Shown here: piece by piece, positions 8,370 through 17,111 of the stretch | Position numbering within the stretch: the first letter of the stretch is position 1 | How the letters are laid out: each line of letters begins with the position of its first letter | From: Emticicia fluvialis | Lineage (GTDB): Bacteria; Bacteroidota; Bacteroidia; Cytophagales; Spirosomataceae | NCBI RefSeq assembly: GCF_024793945.1 | Contig: NZ_JANUSD010000004.1 | Span: 186,001-250,000, forward strand | Reading direction: 5' to 3' | DNA: 64,000 nucleotides | Program-made: the position numbers and the translations under genes | The notes under the pieces: generated by a model | Told to the model about the DNA's origin: nothing | The model's database searches: none | What the model saw: only the letters and a program-made list of their open reading frames with translations

Positions 8370-9812
8370 ATGAAGCTATTTTTGTTTATTCTATTACAAC
8401 TTGGTTCACCTCTCGAAAAGTTTCAGCAACTATTAGATACTATTCAGAACGACCGCGAAATCAGTACTGGCACGGTAGCGGCTTCTATCCGCTCTACTCA
8501 AAGCGGACTGTATAAAATTCAATACAACGCCGGCAAATCGGTTAACTCAGCCTCAACGCTCAAGCTTGTTTCAACAGCCACAGCATTGTCGGTACTGGGG
8601 CCTGACTATAAATTCAAGACCTTTATTGAATACGACGGTACACTGGCCGATAGTGTGCTGAAAGGAAATGTTTACATAAGAGGCACCGGCGACCCCTCCC
8701 TGGGTTCATCAAGGGTAGGGCCTGATTTTCAACAGCTGGTCAGTTTATTTGCCAGGCAAATCAAAGATTTTGGTATTAAACGAATTGAGGGCTATATACT
8801 AGGCGACGGCAGTGTTTTTCCGGAAAATACGCTGGCAGACTCATGGGTCTGGGGTGATATAGGTAATTATTACGGTGCAGGTGTAAGTGGCCTGAATGTG
8901 AACGAAAATTTATATGAGATTTATTTCAAACCGTCCAGAAGCCTGAACGCAGAAGCGCCAATAACCAGAATTTCTCCGGCAGTTCCTGATATCACGCTTA
9001 TCAGCAAAGTAACCACCGGCGAGCGTGGCTCTGGCGATAATGTAATGGTTTATAATACACCACTCAGTAATACTATTGTAGCAGAAGGTACCGTACCTAT
9101 GGGTCCTGCCAGTTTTGTAGTGAAAGGTTCTTTGCCAGACCCCGCTTATTTGCTGGCTCATCATGTGTACTTAAAATTTCAGGAACTCCAGGGGCAGGTA
9201 AGCAACTTTGCCTTAAGCTGGCAGCAGTATAAAACGAGGTTCAGACCTTCTGATAAGCCCAGACGCCCAATTTTTATTTATGAGTCACCAGGTTTGTCTA
9301 TTCTGGCACAGCATTGCAATTTTCAGAGTATAAATCTGTATGCCGATGCCTTTTTAAAAACTGTAGGATATACACTTAATAAAGACGCCGGTTTTGATGG
9401 AAGCGTGAAAGCCGTTAAAAAACTATGGGCGCAAAGAGGCGTTGATTTGCAGGGATTTATGATGCGTGATGGCAGCGGGTTGTCTCCGTCGGGTGTTTTG
9501 ACAGCCAATAACCTGACAGATATTTTGTTTACCATGAGTACCGATGGCGCATTCAGAGATTTTTATGCCGGGATTCCGACCGTGGGTGTTAACGGCACGG
9601 TTCAGGGGTTGGCGAAAGGCTCAAAAGCAGCCGGGAATGTACGGGCTAAAAGTGGTTCAATAGCCAATACCAGGGCTTTTTCTGGTTATTATACCGCTTC
9701 TAACGGCGAACTGATGGCTTTTACATTTATTATTAACCGTTATGCCGACGGCGCCGATAGAAAAGCAAGAAAGTATCTGGAAGATATGATTAAATTAATG
9801 GTAGAAATCTGA
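8370..9812 (+). CDS. dacB: D-alanyl-D-alanine carboxypeptidase/endopeptidase, PBP4 type
   Basis: Periplasmic class C penicillin-binding protein that trims or cleaves peptidoglycan cross-links. Starting at ATG 8370 gives 480 residues with a short hydrophobic leader (MKLFLFILLQLG); the frame opens 10 codons earlier but those add no signal features. The three serine-peptidase motifs are present: STLK (S62, K65), SIN in QSINLYADAFLKT, and KSG in RAKSGSIANT. FIRGTGDPSL-type sequence near residue 100 (YIRGTGDPSLGSS) is typical of DacB. Divergent from the MBL gene, with a shared terminator downstream. Confidence 0.9.
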   Translation: MKLFLFILLQLGSPLEKFQQLLDTIQNDREISTGTVAASIRSTQSGLYKIQYNAGKSVNSASTLKLVSTATALSVLGPDYKFKTFIEYDGTLADSVLKGNVYIRGTGDPSLGSSRVGPDFQQLVSLFARQIKDFGIKRIEGYILGDGSVFPENTLADSWVWGDIGNYYGAGVSGLNVNENLYEIYFKPSRSLNAEAPITRISPAVPDITLISKVTTGERGSGDNVMVYNTPLSNTIVAEGTVPMGPASFVVKGSLPDPAYLLAHHVYLKFQELQGQVSNFALSWQQYKTRFRPSDKPRRPIFIYESPGLSILAQHCNFQSINLYADAFLKTVGYTLNKDAGFDGSVKAVKKLWAQRGVDLQGFMMRDGSGLSPSGVLTANNLTDILFTMSTDGAFRDFYAGIPTVGVNGTVQGLAKGSKAAGNVRAKSGSIANTRAFSGYYTASNGELMAFTFIINRYADGADRKARKYLEDMIKLMVEI

Positions 9813-9827
9813 TAATATTATTTTGCT

Positions 9828-9864
9828 AAAAATGGGTGGTGGCTAGATGGCGCCACCCATTTTT
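9828..9864. terminator. Bidirectional terminator shared by dacB and the truncated haemoglobin gene
   Basis: Arms AAAAATGGGTGG (9828-9839) and CCACCCATTTTT (9853-9864) pair perfectly, with the pairing extended inside by GGC/GCG bases. A tails one side and T tails the other, so it can work on both strands. The haemoglobin stop codon (9843-9845) and its last codons lie within the hairpin. Confidence 0.85.
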
Positions 9865-10250
9865 GCGTTCATTATATGGCCTATTTCAAGTGCTTTCTTT
9901 TTTACAAATTCAGCTCGCGGCCCGGCAAACAGGGTGTCAGTTGAAATAAACCACAAAGCAAGCCATTTTTCGAATCGCTCGGTGGTTAGGCCATGTTTTT
10001 TATGAGCGTCCATGTGTACCCACATCATACCGCCGTCATAGCTGCCTGTCTGAAACAACCAGTTCTCCCAAAAATTTACCACCCTTGTTAAATGTCTGTC
10101 CCATTCATTTTCTGGCATTTCAAAAACCGGGGCAAGGTCTGCATCTTTATGCACTTTATTGTAGAAACTTTTAACCAGATTCTCAATATCTGCTCTGTTC
10201 TGAATATCGTTCATCTCCCATTTTTTTTGCAAAACTAATGAAGTACTCAT
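9843..10250 (-). CDS. Group III truncated haemoglobin
   Basis: Small haem protein of the 2-on-2 globin fold, thought to bind O2, NO or related ligands; the physiological role of group III members is not settled. The start of the conserved region, DIQNRADIENLVKSFYNKVHKD, and the later FWENWLFQTGSYDGG and HKKHGLTTERFEKWL are group III signatures; a His in this last stretch region is the expected proximal haem ligand. ATG at 10250 gives 135 residues; ATG at 10214 would give 123 and fits the family start about equally well. Divergent from the membrane protein/XRE pair. Confidence 0.85.
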   Translation of the reverse strand: MSTSLVLQKKWEMNDIQNRADIENLVKSFYNKVHKDADLAPVFEMPENEWDRHLTRVVNFWENWLFQTGSYDGGMMWVHMDAHKKHGLTTERFEKWLALWFISTDTLFAGPRAEFVKKKALEIGHIMNAKMGGAI

Positions 10251-10317
10251 TTTAAAAACCTGATTAAAATCATATAGGTTCTAGGCGAGTAAATTTTTTA
10301 AAATAATGTTAAATATA

Positions 10318-10349
10318 TTTGTCTAAATGTAAATTATACTTTACATTTG
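10318..10349 (+). promoter_or_regulatory. Promoter with built-in palindromic operator
   Basis: TTTG (10318-10321), 20 bases, then TACATTTG (10342-10349): both parts fit the Bacteroidetes -33/-7 promoter. The spacer is filled by a perfect 9-bp inverted repeat, AAATGTAAA (10325-10333) and TTTACATTT (10340-10348) with a 6-nt spacer, which overlaps the -7 element. A dimeric regulator bound here would block RNA polymerase. The XRE protein encoded by the second gene of this operon is the obvious candidate; that is inference. Confidence 0.6.
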
Positions 10350-10388
10350 GTTCGTTAAACTTAACATTTATTAAAACACTACAAAATT

Positions 10389-10892
10389 ATGGAAGCAAGG
10401 TTCTTATTCCCTCATCATTACAAATTAATCGGCTGGATTATAGCCATCCCATCTCTGGCATTGGGTTTATTTATTATGCTAGGCAATTATGAGCTTGACT
10501 GGCTCACTGTTAAACTTCCTTTCCATTACTACTTCACAGATACTTTTACGTTTGGAAACAGCAAAGTAAATACGGATGAAGAAGTATCTGTATTGAACCT
10601 TACTGATGAGGTAGCATCCGTAGGTACCATCATTGGTTTATTGTTTGTAGCTTTTTCAAGAGTAAAGATTGAAGACGAATACGTTTCAAAAATACGTCTG
10701 GAATCGTTGCAATGGGCCATTTATCTTAATTTCGGGCTATTAATACTGGCCACTATTTTTATTCATGGCAGTGCTTTTTTTAATGTCATCGTTTATAACA
10801 TGTTCACACCACTGCTGTTTTTTATTATCAGGTTTCATTATATTCTGTTCATTAAGCCTTCTTTCGAGGCTTCAAAACAATTAAAGGCATGA
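10389..10892 (+). CDS. Membrane protein paired with an XRE regulator
   Basis: Unrecognised 167-residue protein with about four membrane segments: near residues 12-31 (LIGWIIAIPSLALGLFIMLG), 80-95 (VGTIIGLLFVAFSRV), 110-130 and 132-155. A soluble loop of roughly 40 residues with Asn/Asp/Glu separates the first two. No catalytic motif is visible. Its last codons overlap the start of the XRE gene by four bases (ATGA), so they are translated together. Pairs of a small membrane protein and a short XRE regulator are common in bacteria, but their role is usually unknown; I give no function. Confidence 0.75.
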   Translation: MEARFLFPHHYKLIGWIIAIPSLALGLFIMLGNYELDWLTVKLPFHYYFTDTFTFGNSKVNTDEEVSVLNLTDEVASVGTIIGLLFVAFSRVKIEDEYVSKIRLESLQWAIYLNFGLLILATIFIHGSAFFNVIVYNMFTPLLFFIIRFHYILFIKPSFEASKQLKA

Positions 10893-11089
10893 GAAACAGA
10901 ATCAGAATTGAAAGAGCTATCCTGAATATAACCCAGGCCGATTTAGCCGAGCGCATTCAGGTAAGCAGGCAAACCATCAATGCCATTGAAAGTAATAAAT
11001 ACGTGCCCTCTGCCATATTGGCCATGAAAATAGCGCGGGTTTTCAGCAAGCCGGTAGAAGAAATTTTTGAATTAGACGAAAATGATTGA
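10889..11089 (+). CDS. XRE-family helix-turn-helix regulator (YozG-like)
   Basis: A 66-residue DNA-binding protein that is little more than one HTH_3 domain: RIERAILNITQADLAERIQVSRQTINAIESNKYVPS, ending with KPVEEIFELDEND as in the short YozG-like XRE group. It overlaps the membrane-protein gene by four bases. It probably binds as a dimer and may repress its own operon through the palindrome at 10325-10348; this is inferred from position and symmetry. No effector domain is present. Confidence 0.88.
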   Translation: MRNRIRIERAILNITQADLAERIQVSRQTINAIESNKYVPSAILAMKIARVFSKPVEEIFELDEND

Positions 11090-11580
11090 TTGCCTTCGGG
11101 CGGATTTAAATACCATAAATATTACGGAAACCTACCCGCAATGTTTATACACTTACAATAATTATGAAAAAGCAAACCGACCCTTGCCTTATGGCTGGGG
11201 TTCGGTGTTTTCAGGCACGAGGCACACCGTAAATATTATTAAACGGATATATTTAACCTGATTTGTACTTTTCTTCGACAGACTGGCAAAATACAAAGAT
11301 TTAATAAGATTATTTAAGGATGCCTCCCGATTAACTGTCTTCAAAAATTAGTACCTGATTAGAACATCGCTTTAAAAAATGTTTGAAAAATTATGTGTTT
11401 TATATAAATAGTTATAAGGTGTTGGGCCGAGGCACAATATTTTTAAACAATTGAGTATATAATTCTTTTCATCATTTTATGTTTTCAACTTAAGCCACTA
11501 TTTTTAGGAATCATAATACCTGCAACTACCGGGGATACACCAATTTCAGATACTTATATCTGAATTGAAATCTTAATAGA
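11090..11580 (+). other. Intergenic stretch without a gene
   Basis: About 490 bases, rich in A and T, with no reading frame I would support and no tRNA-like fold. It holds a loose repeat, ACCATAAATATTACGG (near 11111) and ACCGTAAATATTATTAAACGG (near 11227), two short GAGGCAC(A) matches (near 11220 and 11432), and the inverted repeat at 11545-11564. No TAnnTTTG element stands at a useful distance from the 11581 start. Confidence 0.5.
11545..11564. repeat. Inverted repeat just before the EEP-family gene
   Basis: TTCAGATA (11545-11552) and TATCTGAA (11557-11564), perfect 8-bp arms with spacer CTTA, end 16 bases before the ATG at 11581. It could be an operator or a small leader hairpin that hides the start region. 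Confidence 0.5.
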
Positions 11581-12684
11581 ATGACAGAATTCCTCAGACT
11601 TTCATTAAAGCGAATCTTATTCTTGCTGAATATGATAACTGCCCTGTATACCTTACTGGTATATCAGCTCAGTTATTCGGTAAGTGTTAAGCATTGGCTG
11701 GGGGGATTCATGACATTATCGCTCCCGATTGCCTGGTTTTTCAATATTTTTTTTATTTTAATCTGGGCCTTGAGAAGGTCAAAACGGGCACTAATTTCAG
11801 TTATTGTTCTGGCAATTGGTTTTCCGCTTATTTTAAGAACCTTTGTATGGCACCAACCCGTAGAGGCAGATAAAAGAAAGACACTGTCTGTTCTTACTTA
11901 TAACCTTATGTGGTCTGATACAGAACGTTTTGACCCCAGCAGTGGTAAATCAGGAGCAGTAAATATTATGAATACAGCCTTAGACATTGACGCCGACATT
12001 AAATGTGTGCAGGAATTATACAATCTCGACAGCAGATGGCAATTTGCGCTGATTAAGCGATTCAGGGAAAAAAATAAACATTACACCTATGTGCATTCAA
12101 CACCCGGCAACGACCAGGGGCAAGGCGCCATAGGGCTGGCTATTTTTTCAAGGTATCCAATCATCAAGAAAAAAGAGAAGCATTGGGCTATTAATCATAA
12201 CGGTTTGCTGGCGGCCGATATCGTTGTAGGCCGCGATACCATACGGGTAATGAACGTTCAGCTGAGGTCAATGGGTGTGCGTGTTACGAAAGTGCTGGAG
12301 GCCGGAGAAGATAAAGAAAGAGCTAAAAAAGAAGCCAAAACCATTTATCACCAATTGCGTGATGGTTTTAAGGACAGAATCATCCAGATGATTGAACTGG
12401 AAAGATGGATAAAAGCAAGCCCGTATCCGGTAATTATAGCCGGCGATTTCAACGAAGTGCCTTATGGCTATGCCTACGGCAGAACCAGAAAATATCTGAA
12501 CAACGCTTTTGAGGCCAGGGGGCGTGGCTTTGGCTTTACGTATCATTATCCCCCTGGTTTTTTAAGAATAGATAATCAGTTCTTTGACGAAAATTACTTT
12601 GAAACCGTAAATTTCAGAACCTATTCAGATAAGCCGTATTCAGACCATTACCCGGTCTGGGCGCAGTATGCTTTCAAAAGATAA
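11581..12684 (+). CDS. Membrane-anchored endonuclease/exonuclease/phosphatase (EEP) family protein
   Basis: A 367-residue protein with three hydrophobic segments in the first 100 residues (about 12-34, 40-62, 70-92) followed by an EEP domain. Domain motifs: LTYNLMWSD at its start, IKCVQELYN (metal-binding Glu), GDFNEVPYGYAY (catalytic Asp-Asn) and YSDHYPVWAQY (C-terminal Asp-His). The catalytic domain therefore faces one side of the membrane, most likely outside. Substrate unknown: nucleic acid, phospholipid or another phosphodiester are possible. It stands alone with dprA 39 bases downstream. Confidence 0.82.
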   Translation: MTEFLRLSLKRILFLLNMITALYTLLVYQLSYSVSVKHWLGGFMTLSLPIAWFFNIFFILIWALRRSKRALISVIVLAIGFPLILRTFVWHQPVEADKRKTLSVLTYNLMWSDTERFDPSSGKSGAVNIMNTALDIDADIKCVQELYNLDSRWQFALIKRFREKNKHYTYVHSTPGNDQGQGAIGLAIFSRYPIIKKKEKHWAINHNGLLAADIVVGRDTIRVMNVQLRSMGVRVTKVLEAGEDKERAKKEAKTIYHQLRDGFKDRIIQMIELERWIKASPYPVIIAGDFNEVPYGYAYGRTRKYLNNAFEARGRGFGFTYHYPPGFLRIDNQFFDENYFETVNFRTYSDKPYSDHYPVWAQYAFKR

Positions 12685-12723
12685 CCCAATATAATACCTA
12701 ACTAGCTGTACTAACAAAATCTA

Positions 12724-13830
12724 ATGGAAAAACTATATCAGGTTGCATTAACCCTGGTTGAAGGTGTCGGGAGCATCATGTTCCGGCAATTGATAAGCCA
12801 CTTCGGATCGGCCGAAAATGTTTTCAAATCAAAAACAGACAAACTACTGAAAATTCCGGGCGTAGGTAAGCAGATAGTAGAGGGCCTAAAAGAAAATACA
12901 CTCTTAAAAAAAGCAGAAAGCATACTGAATGAAGCTGAAAAAACTCAGGTAAAAATCTACTTTTCTACAGATAAAGATTATCCGCCCAGACTTAAAAATC
13001 TATATGATGCCCCCGCTATTTTGTATTTTAAAGGTAATGGCGACCTGAACACTTTGCGCACCATAGGCATTGTAGGTACCAGACAAGCCACCGAATACGG
13101 AAGAAAAGTAACTGAAGAAATAATTGAGCAATTAAGCCCTCTGCAGGTTTGTGTGGTAAGTGGCCTTGCCTATGGGATAGACATTGCAGCACATAAAGCT
13201 GCTCTGGATAACCAATTGCCTACTATTGGCGTAATGGCAAGCGGGTTAGACATCATGTACCCGGCCGCACATAAGAAATATGCCGAACAGATGTTGATGA
13301 GTGGCGGAATCTTGTCTGAGAATCCGTTTGGAATGAAACCTATCCGAAACCTTTTTATTGCCAGAAATCGTATCATTGCCGGGCTTAGTGATGTAACTAT
13401 CGTGGTTGAATCGGCTGATAAAGGCGGTGCCTTAGTTACTGCAGATTTTGCCAATAACTATAATCGCGAGGTATTTGCTGTGCCGGGTAGCCTGGCCAAT
13501 AAATACGCTTCGGGTTGCCACAAGCTCATAAAAGACAACAAAGCCATAATTTTTACTGAAACAAATGACATTGTTGAGGCCCTTAACTGGGGCTCTGAAA
13601 CCAAAGGAACACGTAAAAAGAAACCTGAAGAGGCAGAATTAGACCTGAGCCAGTTTACGCAAGAAGAAAGTCAGGTAATTGCCACACTCAGAACCCACGG
13701 CGAAATGCATATTGATAACCTGAGCTGGCAAACGCAGATACCAGTTAATAAGTTAGCTTCGCTTTTGTTAAATCTTGAGTTTCAGGGAATTATAAGAGCA
13801 ATGGCCGGTAAAAAGTTCGGATTAAAATGA
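12724..13830 (+). CDS. dprA: DNA-processing protein DprA
   Basis: Binds incoming single-stranded DNA and loads RecA during natural transformation. The 368 residues show an N-terminal helix-hairpin-helix region (KIPGVGKQIVEGLKE), the Rossmann-like DNA_processg_A core with GIVGTRQATEYGR, VVSGLAYGIDIAAH and FIARNRIIAGLSD, and a C-terminal winged-helix DML1-like domain after about residue 300. All expected parts are intact. It may be co-transcribed with the EEP gene 39 bases upstream, though nothing shows a shared function. Confidence 0.95.
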   Translation: MEKLYQVALTLVEGVGSIMFRQLISHFGSAENVFKSKTDKLLKIPGVGKQIVEGLKENTLLKKAESILNEAEKTQVKIYFSTDKDYPPRLKNLYDAPAILYFKGNGDLNTLRTIGIVGTRQATEYGRKVTEEIIEQLSPLQVCVVSGLAYGIDIAAHKAALDNQLPTIGVMASGLDIMYPAAHKKYAEQMLMSGGILSENPFGMKPIRNLFIARNRIIAGLSDVTIVVESADKGGALVTADFANNYNREVFAVPGSLANKYASGCHKLIKDNKAIIFTETNDIVEALNWGSETKGTRKKKPEEAELDLSQFTQEESQVIATLRTHGEMHIDNLSWQTQIPVNKLASLLLNLEFQGIIRAMAGKKFGLK

Positions 13831-13928
13831 TATGAAATTATTTACTTTTACAGCCTCTTCATAAACCATTGCTAAGGTATTTTCGTTATTAACATAACCC
13901 TTAAAAACGTAAATATAGCAGCATTAAA

Positions 13929-14819
13929 GTGAACCTTATTAAAAAACTGAATGGCAAAACACAGAGATTTCTGATTTTTGCCATCCTTAGCATTACCCTT
14001 GGTTCGTGTTTCAGCAGATGGATAATGACAGAGTCTGAACTGAAGCAGCACTACCGCGACAGGCTCTCAAAGCCTTTGTTCCACTTGGTTGAAAACGATT
14101 CTCTGAAATTACATTATGTAACCTTCGGAGCAGATACCGCCCAACCGGTATTGTTTATACATGGCGCGCCGGGCTCATGGGACGGCTACCTGAATATGCT
14201 GGACGACAGCGCATTGCAGCATAATTATCATCTGATTTCAGTAGACAGGCCTGGATACGGGAAGTCACAGAAAAAACCCAAAAAGAGGGTTTATTCACTG
14301 GCCGAGCAGGCAAATGCCATTAGCCTGGCCCTAAAAAGTAACCATTCCGGAAAAAAAGCAATAGTTGTCGGCCGCTCGTATGGGGCACCGGTAGCAGCAG
14401 AATTGGCAGCCTTGTACCCCCAACTGGTTAAAAAAGTGATTTTGCTTTCGCCTGCTATTGACCCTGACACCGAGAAGTTCTGGTGGTTTTCAAAGTTTGG
14501 CAAATTGTTTATAGTAAGGTGGTTCTTGCCAGAAAGAATGAATACAGCCACCGATGAAAAATATGCTCATGTAGCAGAACTAAAAAAACTAAAGCGCGAT
14601 TGGGCCAAGATACGGTCAGAAGTAACTGTAATGTGTGGAGGAAAAGACTGGATTGTGGACACTTCAAATTTTTCTTTTGCCAAAAAAGTGCTGGCAGGCA
14701 AAAATGCCAGGTTTATTTTTATTCCTGAATCAGGACATCTGATTTCTGCGTCGCATCCGGATTTGGTAAAAAAAGAAATTTACGGAATAGAAGAATTGAA
14801 TGAGTCGCTGGGCAATTAA
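13929..14819 (+). CDS. Alpha/beta hydrolase, predicted lipoprotein
   Basis: Serine hydrolase of unknown substrate. GTG at 13929 is taken as the start because it gives a lipoprotein signal, FAILSITLGSC with the lipobox cysteine at residue 27; the next ATG would remove it. The fold is shown by FIHGAPGSWDGY (oxyanion loop), VVGRSYGAPVAAE (nucleophile elbow, G-R-S-Y-G), CGGKDWIVD (acid) and PESGHLIS (His). The length, 296 residues, is usual. Expected in the periplasm attached to a membrane. Single-gene transcript ended by the terminator at 14885. Confidence 0.82.
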   Translation: MNLIKKLNGKTQRFLIFAILSITLGSCFSRWIMTESELKQHYRDRLSKPLFHLVENDSLKLHYVTFGADTAQPVLFIHGAPGSWDGYLNMLDDSALQHNYHLISVDRPGYGKSQKKPKKRVYSLAEQANAISLALKSNHSGKKAIVVGRSYGAPVAAELAALYPQLVKKVILLSPAIDPDTEKFWWFSKFGKLFIVRWFLPERMNTATDEKYAHVAELKKLKRDWAKIRSEVTVMCGGKDWIVDTSNFSFAKKVLAGKNARFIFIPESGHLISASHPDLVKKEIYGIEELNESLGN

Positions 14820-14884
14820 TTGCCTGCTTCTGAATCTTCAGTAAAATTGTGCAATAATACCCACCGTAATACATTTGGAAATTG

Positions 14885-14926
14885 AAGCCGACTTAGCTTT
14901 TTCTGCGCAGTCGGCTTTTCTGTTTT
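14885..14926 (+). terminator. Intrinsic terminator after the lipoprotein hydrolase
   Basis: Arms AAGCCGAC (14885-14892) and GTCGGCTT (14910-14917) with a 17-nt loop, followed by TTCTGTTTT. It stands 66 bases after the stop codon. Confidence 0.7.
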
Positions 14927-15065
14927 AAAGACCTTTGATTTGCAGATACCGGATTCTTTATGAACCTGCATTGAAAAGCTGGTTCTTTTTTATATTTCTT
15001 TGAAACTTTGTTCATTTCAATTTAACTTTAAAGCCTGCACTAAATATTAATTTTTATCAATAAAC

Positions 15066-16493
15066 ATGAAAAACCTTACCTTGATTTTTGCTTTGCTGGC
15101 AGTGTGTATAGATGTATTTGCGCAAGAAAGTAAAAGCAAAATGCTTGATAACATTGCCAAAAAGGAGATGTATTATGGCTCTATTGCAAAAAAAATATGG
15201 AATTATGCTGAGGTGGGCTATCAGGAAACCAGAAGTTCGGCTCTTTTGCAGGAAACATTATCTAAAGAAGGTTTTGCAATTCAGAAAGGAGTGGCTGGTA
15301 TTCCAACCGCTTTTGTGGCCTCCTTTGGTGAGGGAAAACCAGTAATTGGTATTTTGGGTGAATACGATGCTTTGCCGGGGCTCTCACAAGACTCAACTAC
15401 TGACCAGAAATCAACAGGAGGTACAGCCGGCCATGCCTGCGGGCATCATTTATTTGGTACGGCATCAGCCGCTGCGGCCATTGCCGTAAAAGAATATATG
15501 AAAGCCAACAACATAAAAGGTACCATTCGCTTCTATGGTTGCCCGGCCGAAGAGGGTGGGTCTGGCAAAGTTTATATGGTGCGCGAAGGTTTGTTTAATG
15601 ATGTAGATGCCGTAATACACTGGCACCCTAATTCAATCAATACCGCTAGTTTTGGAAATTCTTTAGCTAATAAGTCTGGTAAGTTCAGGTTCTATGGGGT
15701 TTCTGCTCATGCCTCTATGGCGCCTGAGAAAGGTCGCTCTGCTTTAGACGGGGTAGAAGCCATGAACAACATGGTAAATATGCTCAGAGAACACGTGCCG
15801 TCAGACTCACGCATACATTATGTAATTACCAATGGTGGCAAAGCCCCAAACGTAGTGCCAGACTTTGCCGAAGTTTATTATTATGCCCGTAACCCCCGGC
15901 GCGATGTGGTGATGGACGTATGGTCAAGAATTGAAAAGGCCGCAAAGGGAGCAGCCTTAGGTACTGATACCCGTGTAGAATGGGAATTAACCGGCGGTAC
16001 CTACGAATTGCTTTATAATGAAACGCTGGCACAGGTAATGCAAAACAACCTTACCCAAATTGGGGGGCTTAGTTACACGGCAGAAGAAAAGAAATTTGCT
16101 GAACAACTTGCCAAAAGCCTGGGCGCAGACCGCCTGAAATATGAAGATGCAACCGATATTAAGCCGCTTGTTAACGAAAAAGGTGGTTCTGGTGGCTCAA
16201 CAGATGTAGGCGACGTAAGCTGGACAGTACCAACCGTCGGGCTGAGCGTGGCAACATGGGTACCCGGCACACCCGCTCATAGCTGGCAGGCCGTAGCAGC
16301 AGGAGGCATGAGCATTGGTCGGAAAGGAATGACGGTAGCCGCTAAAACAATGGCGCTTACGGCCACGCAATTGTTTGAAAGCCCGGAAATTATCAGAAAA
16401 GCCAAAGAGGAATTTGCAAAAGCCAGAGGCGAAGGTTTTAAATATATTTCTTTATTAGGAGACAGAAAACCTGCTTTGGATTATAGGAAATAA
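15066..16493 (+). CDS. Exported M20-family amidohydrolase, AbgB-like
   Basis: Zinc-dependent amidohydrolase related to aminobenzoyl-glutamate hydrolase subunit B and M20D peptidases. A signal peptide (MKNLTLIFALLAVCIDVFAQ) sends it across the inner membrane. Metal-binding motifs: GHACGHHLFG, CPAEEGGSGK and the late His in TPAHSWQ; the dimerisation domain lies around FYGVSAHASMAPEKGRSA. 475 residues, full length. The substrate is probably an N-acyl amino acid or a peptide-like amide, not determined. Converges on the Lrp gene with a long hairpin between. Confidence 0.88.
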   Translation: MKNLTLIFALLAVCIDVFAQESKSKMLDNIAKKEMYYGSIAKKIWNYAEVGYQETRSSALLQETLSKEGFAIQKGVAGIPTAFVASFGEGKPVIGILGEYDALPGLSQDSTTDQKSTGGTAGHACGHHLFGTASAAAAIAVKEYMKANNIKGTIRFYGCPAEEGGSGKVYMVREGLFNDVDAVIHWHPNSINTASFGNSLANKSGKFRFYGVSAHASMAPEKGRSALDGVEAMNNMVNMLREHVPSDSRIHYVITNGGKAPNVVPDFAEVYYYARNPRRDVVMDVWSRIEKAAKGAALGTDTRVEWELTGGTYELLYNETLAQVMQNNLTQIGGLSYTAEEKKFAEQLAKSLGADRLKYEDATDIKPLVNEKGGSGGSTDVGDVSWTVPTVGLSVATWVPGTPAHSWQAVAAGGMSIGRKGMTVAAKTMALTATQLFESPEIIRKAKEEFAKARGEGFKYISLLGDRKPALDYRK

Positions 16494-16516
16494 AGATAAA
16501 TCATATTTATTTCAAT

Positions 16517-16579
16517 ACTAAGCGTGCCACACTAAGCGTGCCACGGCTTTACTTTAATGAATAAGGCCGTGGCACGCTT
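16517..16579. repeat. Tandem 14-mer plus long inverted repeat between converging genes
   Basis: ACTAAGCGTGCCAC occurs twice in direct tandem (16517-16530, 16531-16544). The second copy is the start of a perfect 14-bp arm, AAGCGTGCCACGGC (16534-16547), which pairs with GCCGTGGCACGCTT (16566-16579); inner bases extend the stem. The hairpin can serve as terminator for both converging genes, although T tails are poor. The duplicated arm and high GC in AT-rich surroundings also suit a REP-like dispersed element. Confidence 0.75.
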
Positions 16580-16616
16580 GTTAATATCATTTCCCTTTAT
16601 CTAAAATTCAGTTTTA

Positions 16617-17078
16617 TTAAACCTCAAACTTCGTTTCGTTTTTAATTTCACTCATTACAAAAATGCTGTGGGTACTGCCTATGTTCTCTAGCGATGCCAG
16701 CTTGTTCATCAAAAAGCTCTGGTATTCGCGCATGTCGTCAACCACCACTTTTATCATAAAATCATATTCGCCAGAAATATTGTGGCATTCAATCACCTCA
16801 GTTAGTTTTACAATCTGCTCTACAAACTTTTTACCTGCTTCCTGTGCATGTTCTTTTAACCTGATATTACAAAATACCATCAGGTCTTTGCCTATTTTTT
16901 CACGGTCTATCACGGCAACATATTTCTTGATAACCCCATCGTTTTCCAGTCGCCTTACTCGCTCATAAACAGGCGTTGGCGATAGATTCAAACGAGACGC
17001 CAGCTCCTTCGTTGTCAAGTGGGCGTTCTCTTGCAGGTACTTCAAAATTTCGCGGTCAGTGGTATCCAGTTTTTGCAT
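16617..17078 (-). CDS. Lrp/AsnC-family transcriptional regulator
   Basis: Amino-acid-sensing regulator of 153 residues: an N-terminal winged HTH (LKYLQENAHLTTKELASRLNLSPTPVYERVRRLE) and a C-terminal RAM/ACT-like ligand domain (CHNISGEYDFMIKVVVDDMREYQSFL). It is divergent from metH with about 190 bases between. Control of metH is plausible because Lrp proteins often act on neighbours, but no effector can be read from sequence. Confidence 0.93.
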   Translation of the reverse strand: MQKLDTTDREILKYLQENAHLTTKELASRLNLSPTPVYERVRRLENDGVIKKYVAVIDREKIGKDLMVFCNIRLKEHAQEAGKKFVEQIVKLTEVIECHNISGEYDFMIKVVVDDMREYQSFLMNKLASLENIGSTHSIFVMSEIKNETKFEV

Positions 17079-17111
17079 AGATAAATTGTCGTTGTAAGTA
17101 AATGATTACAT

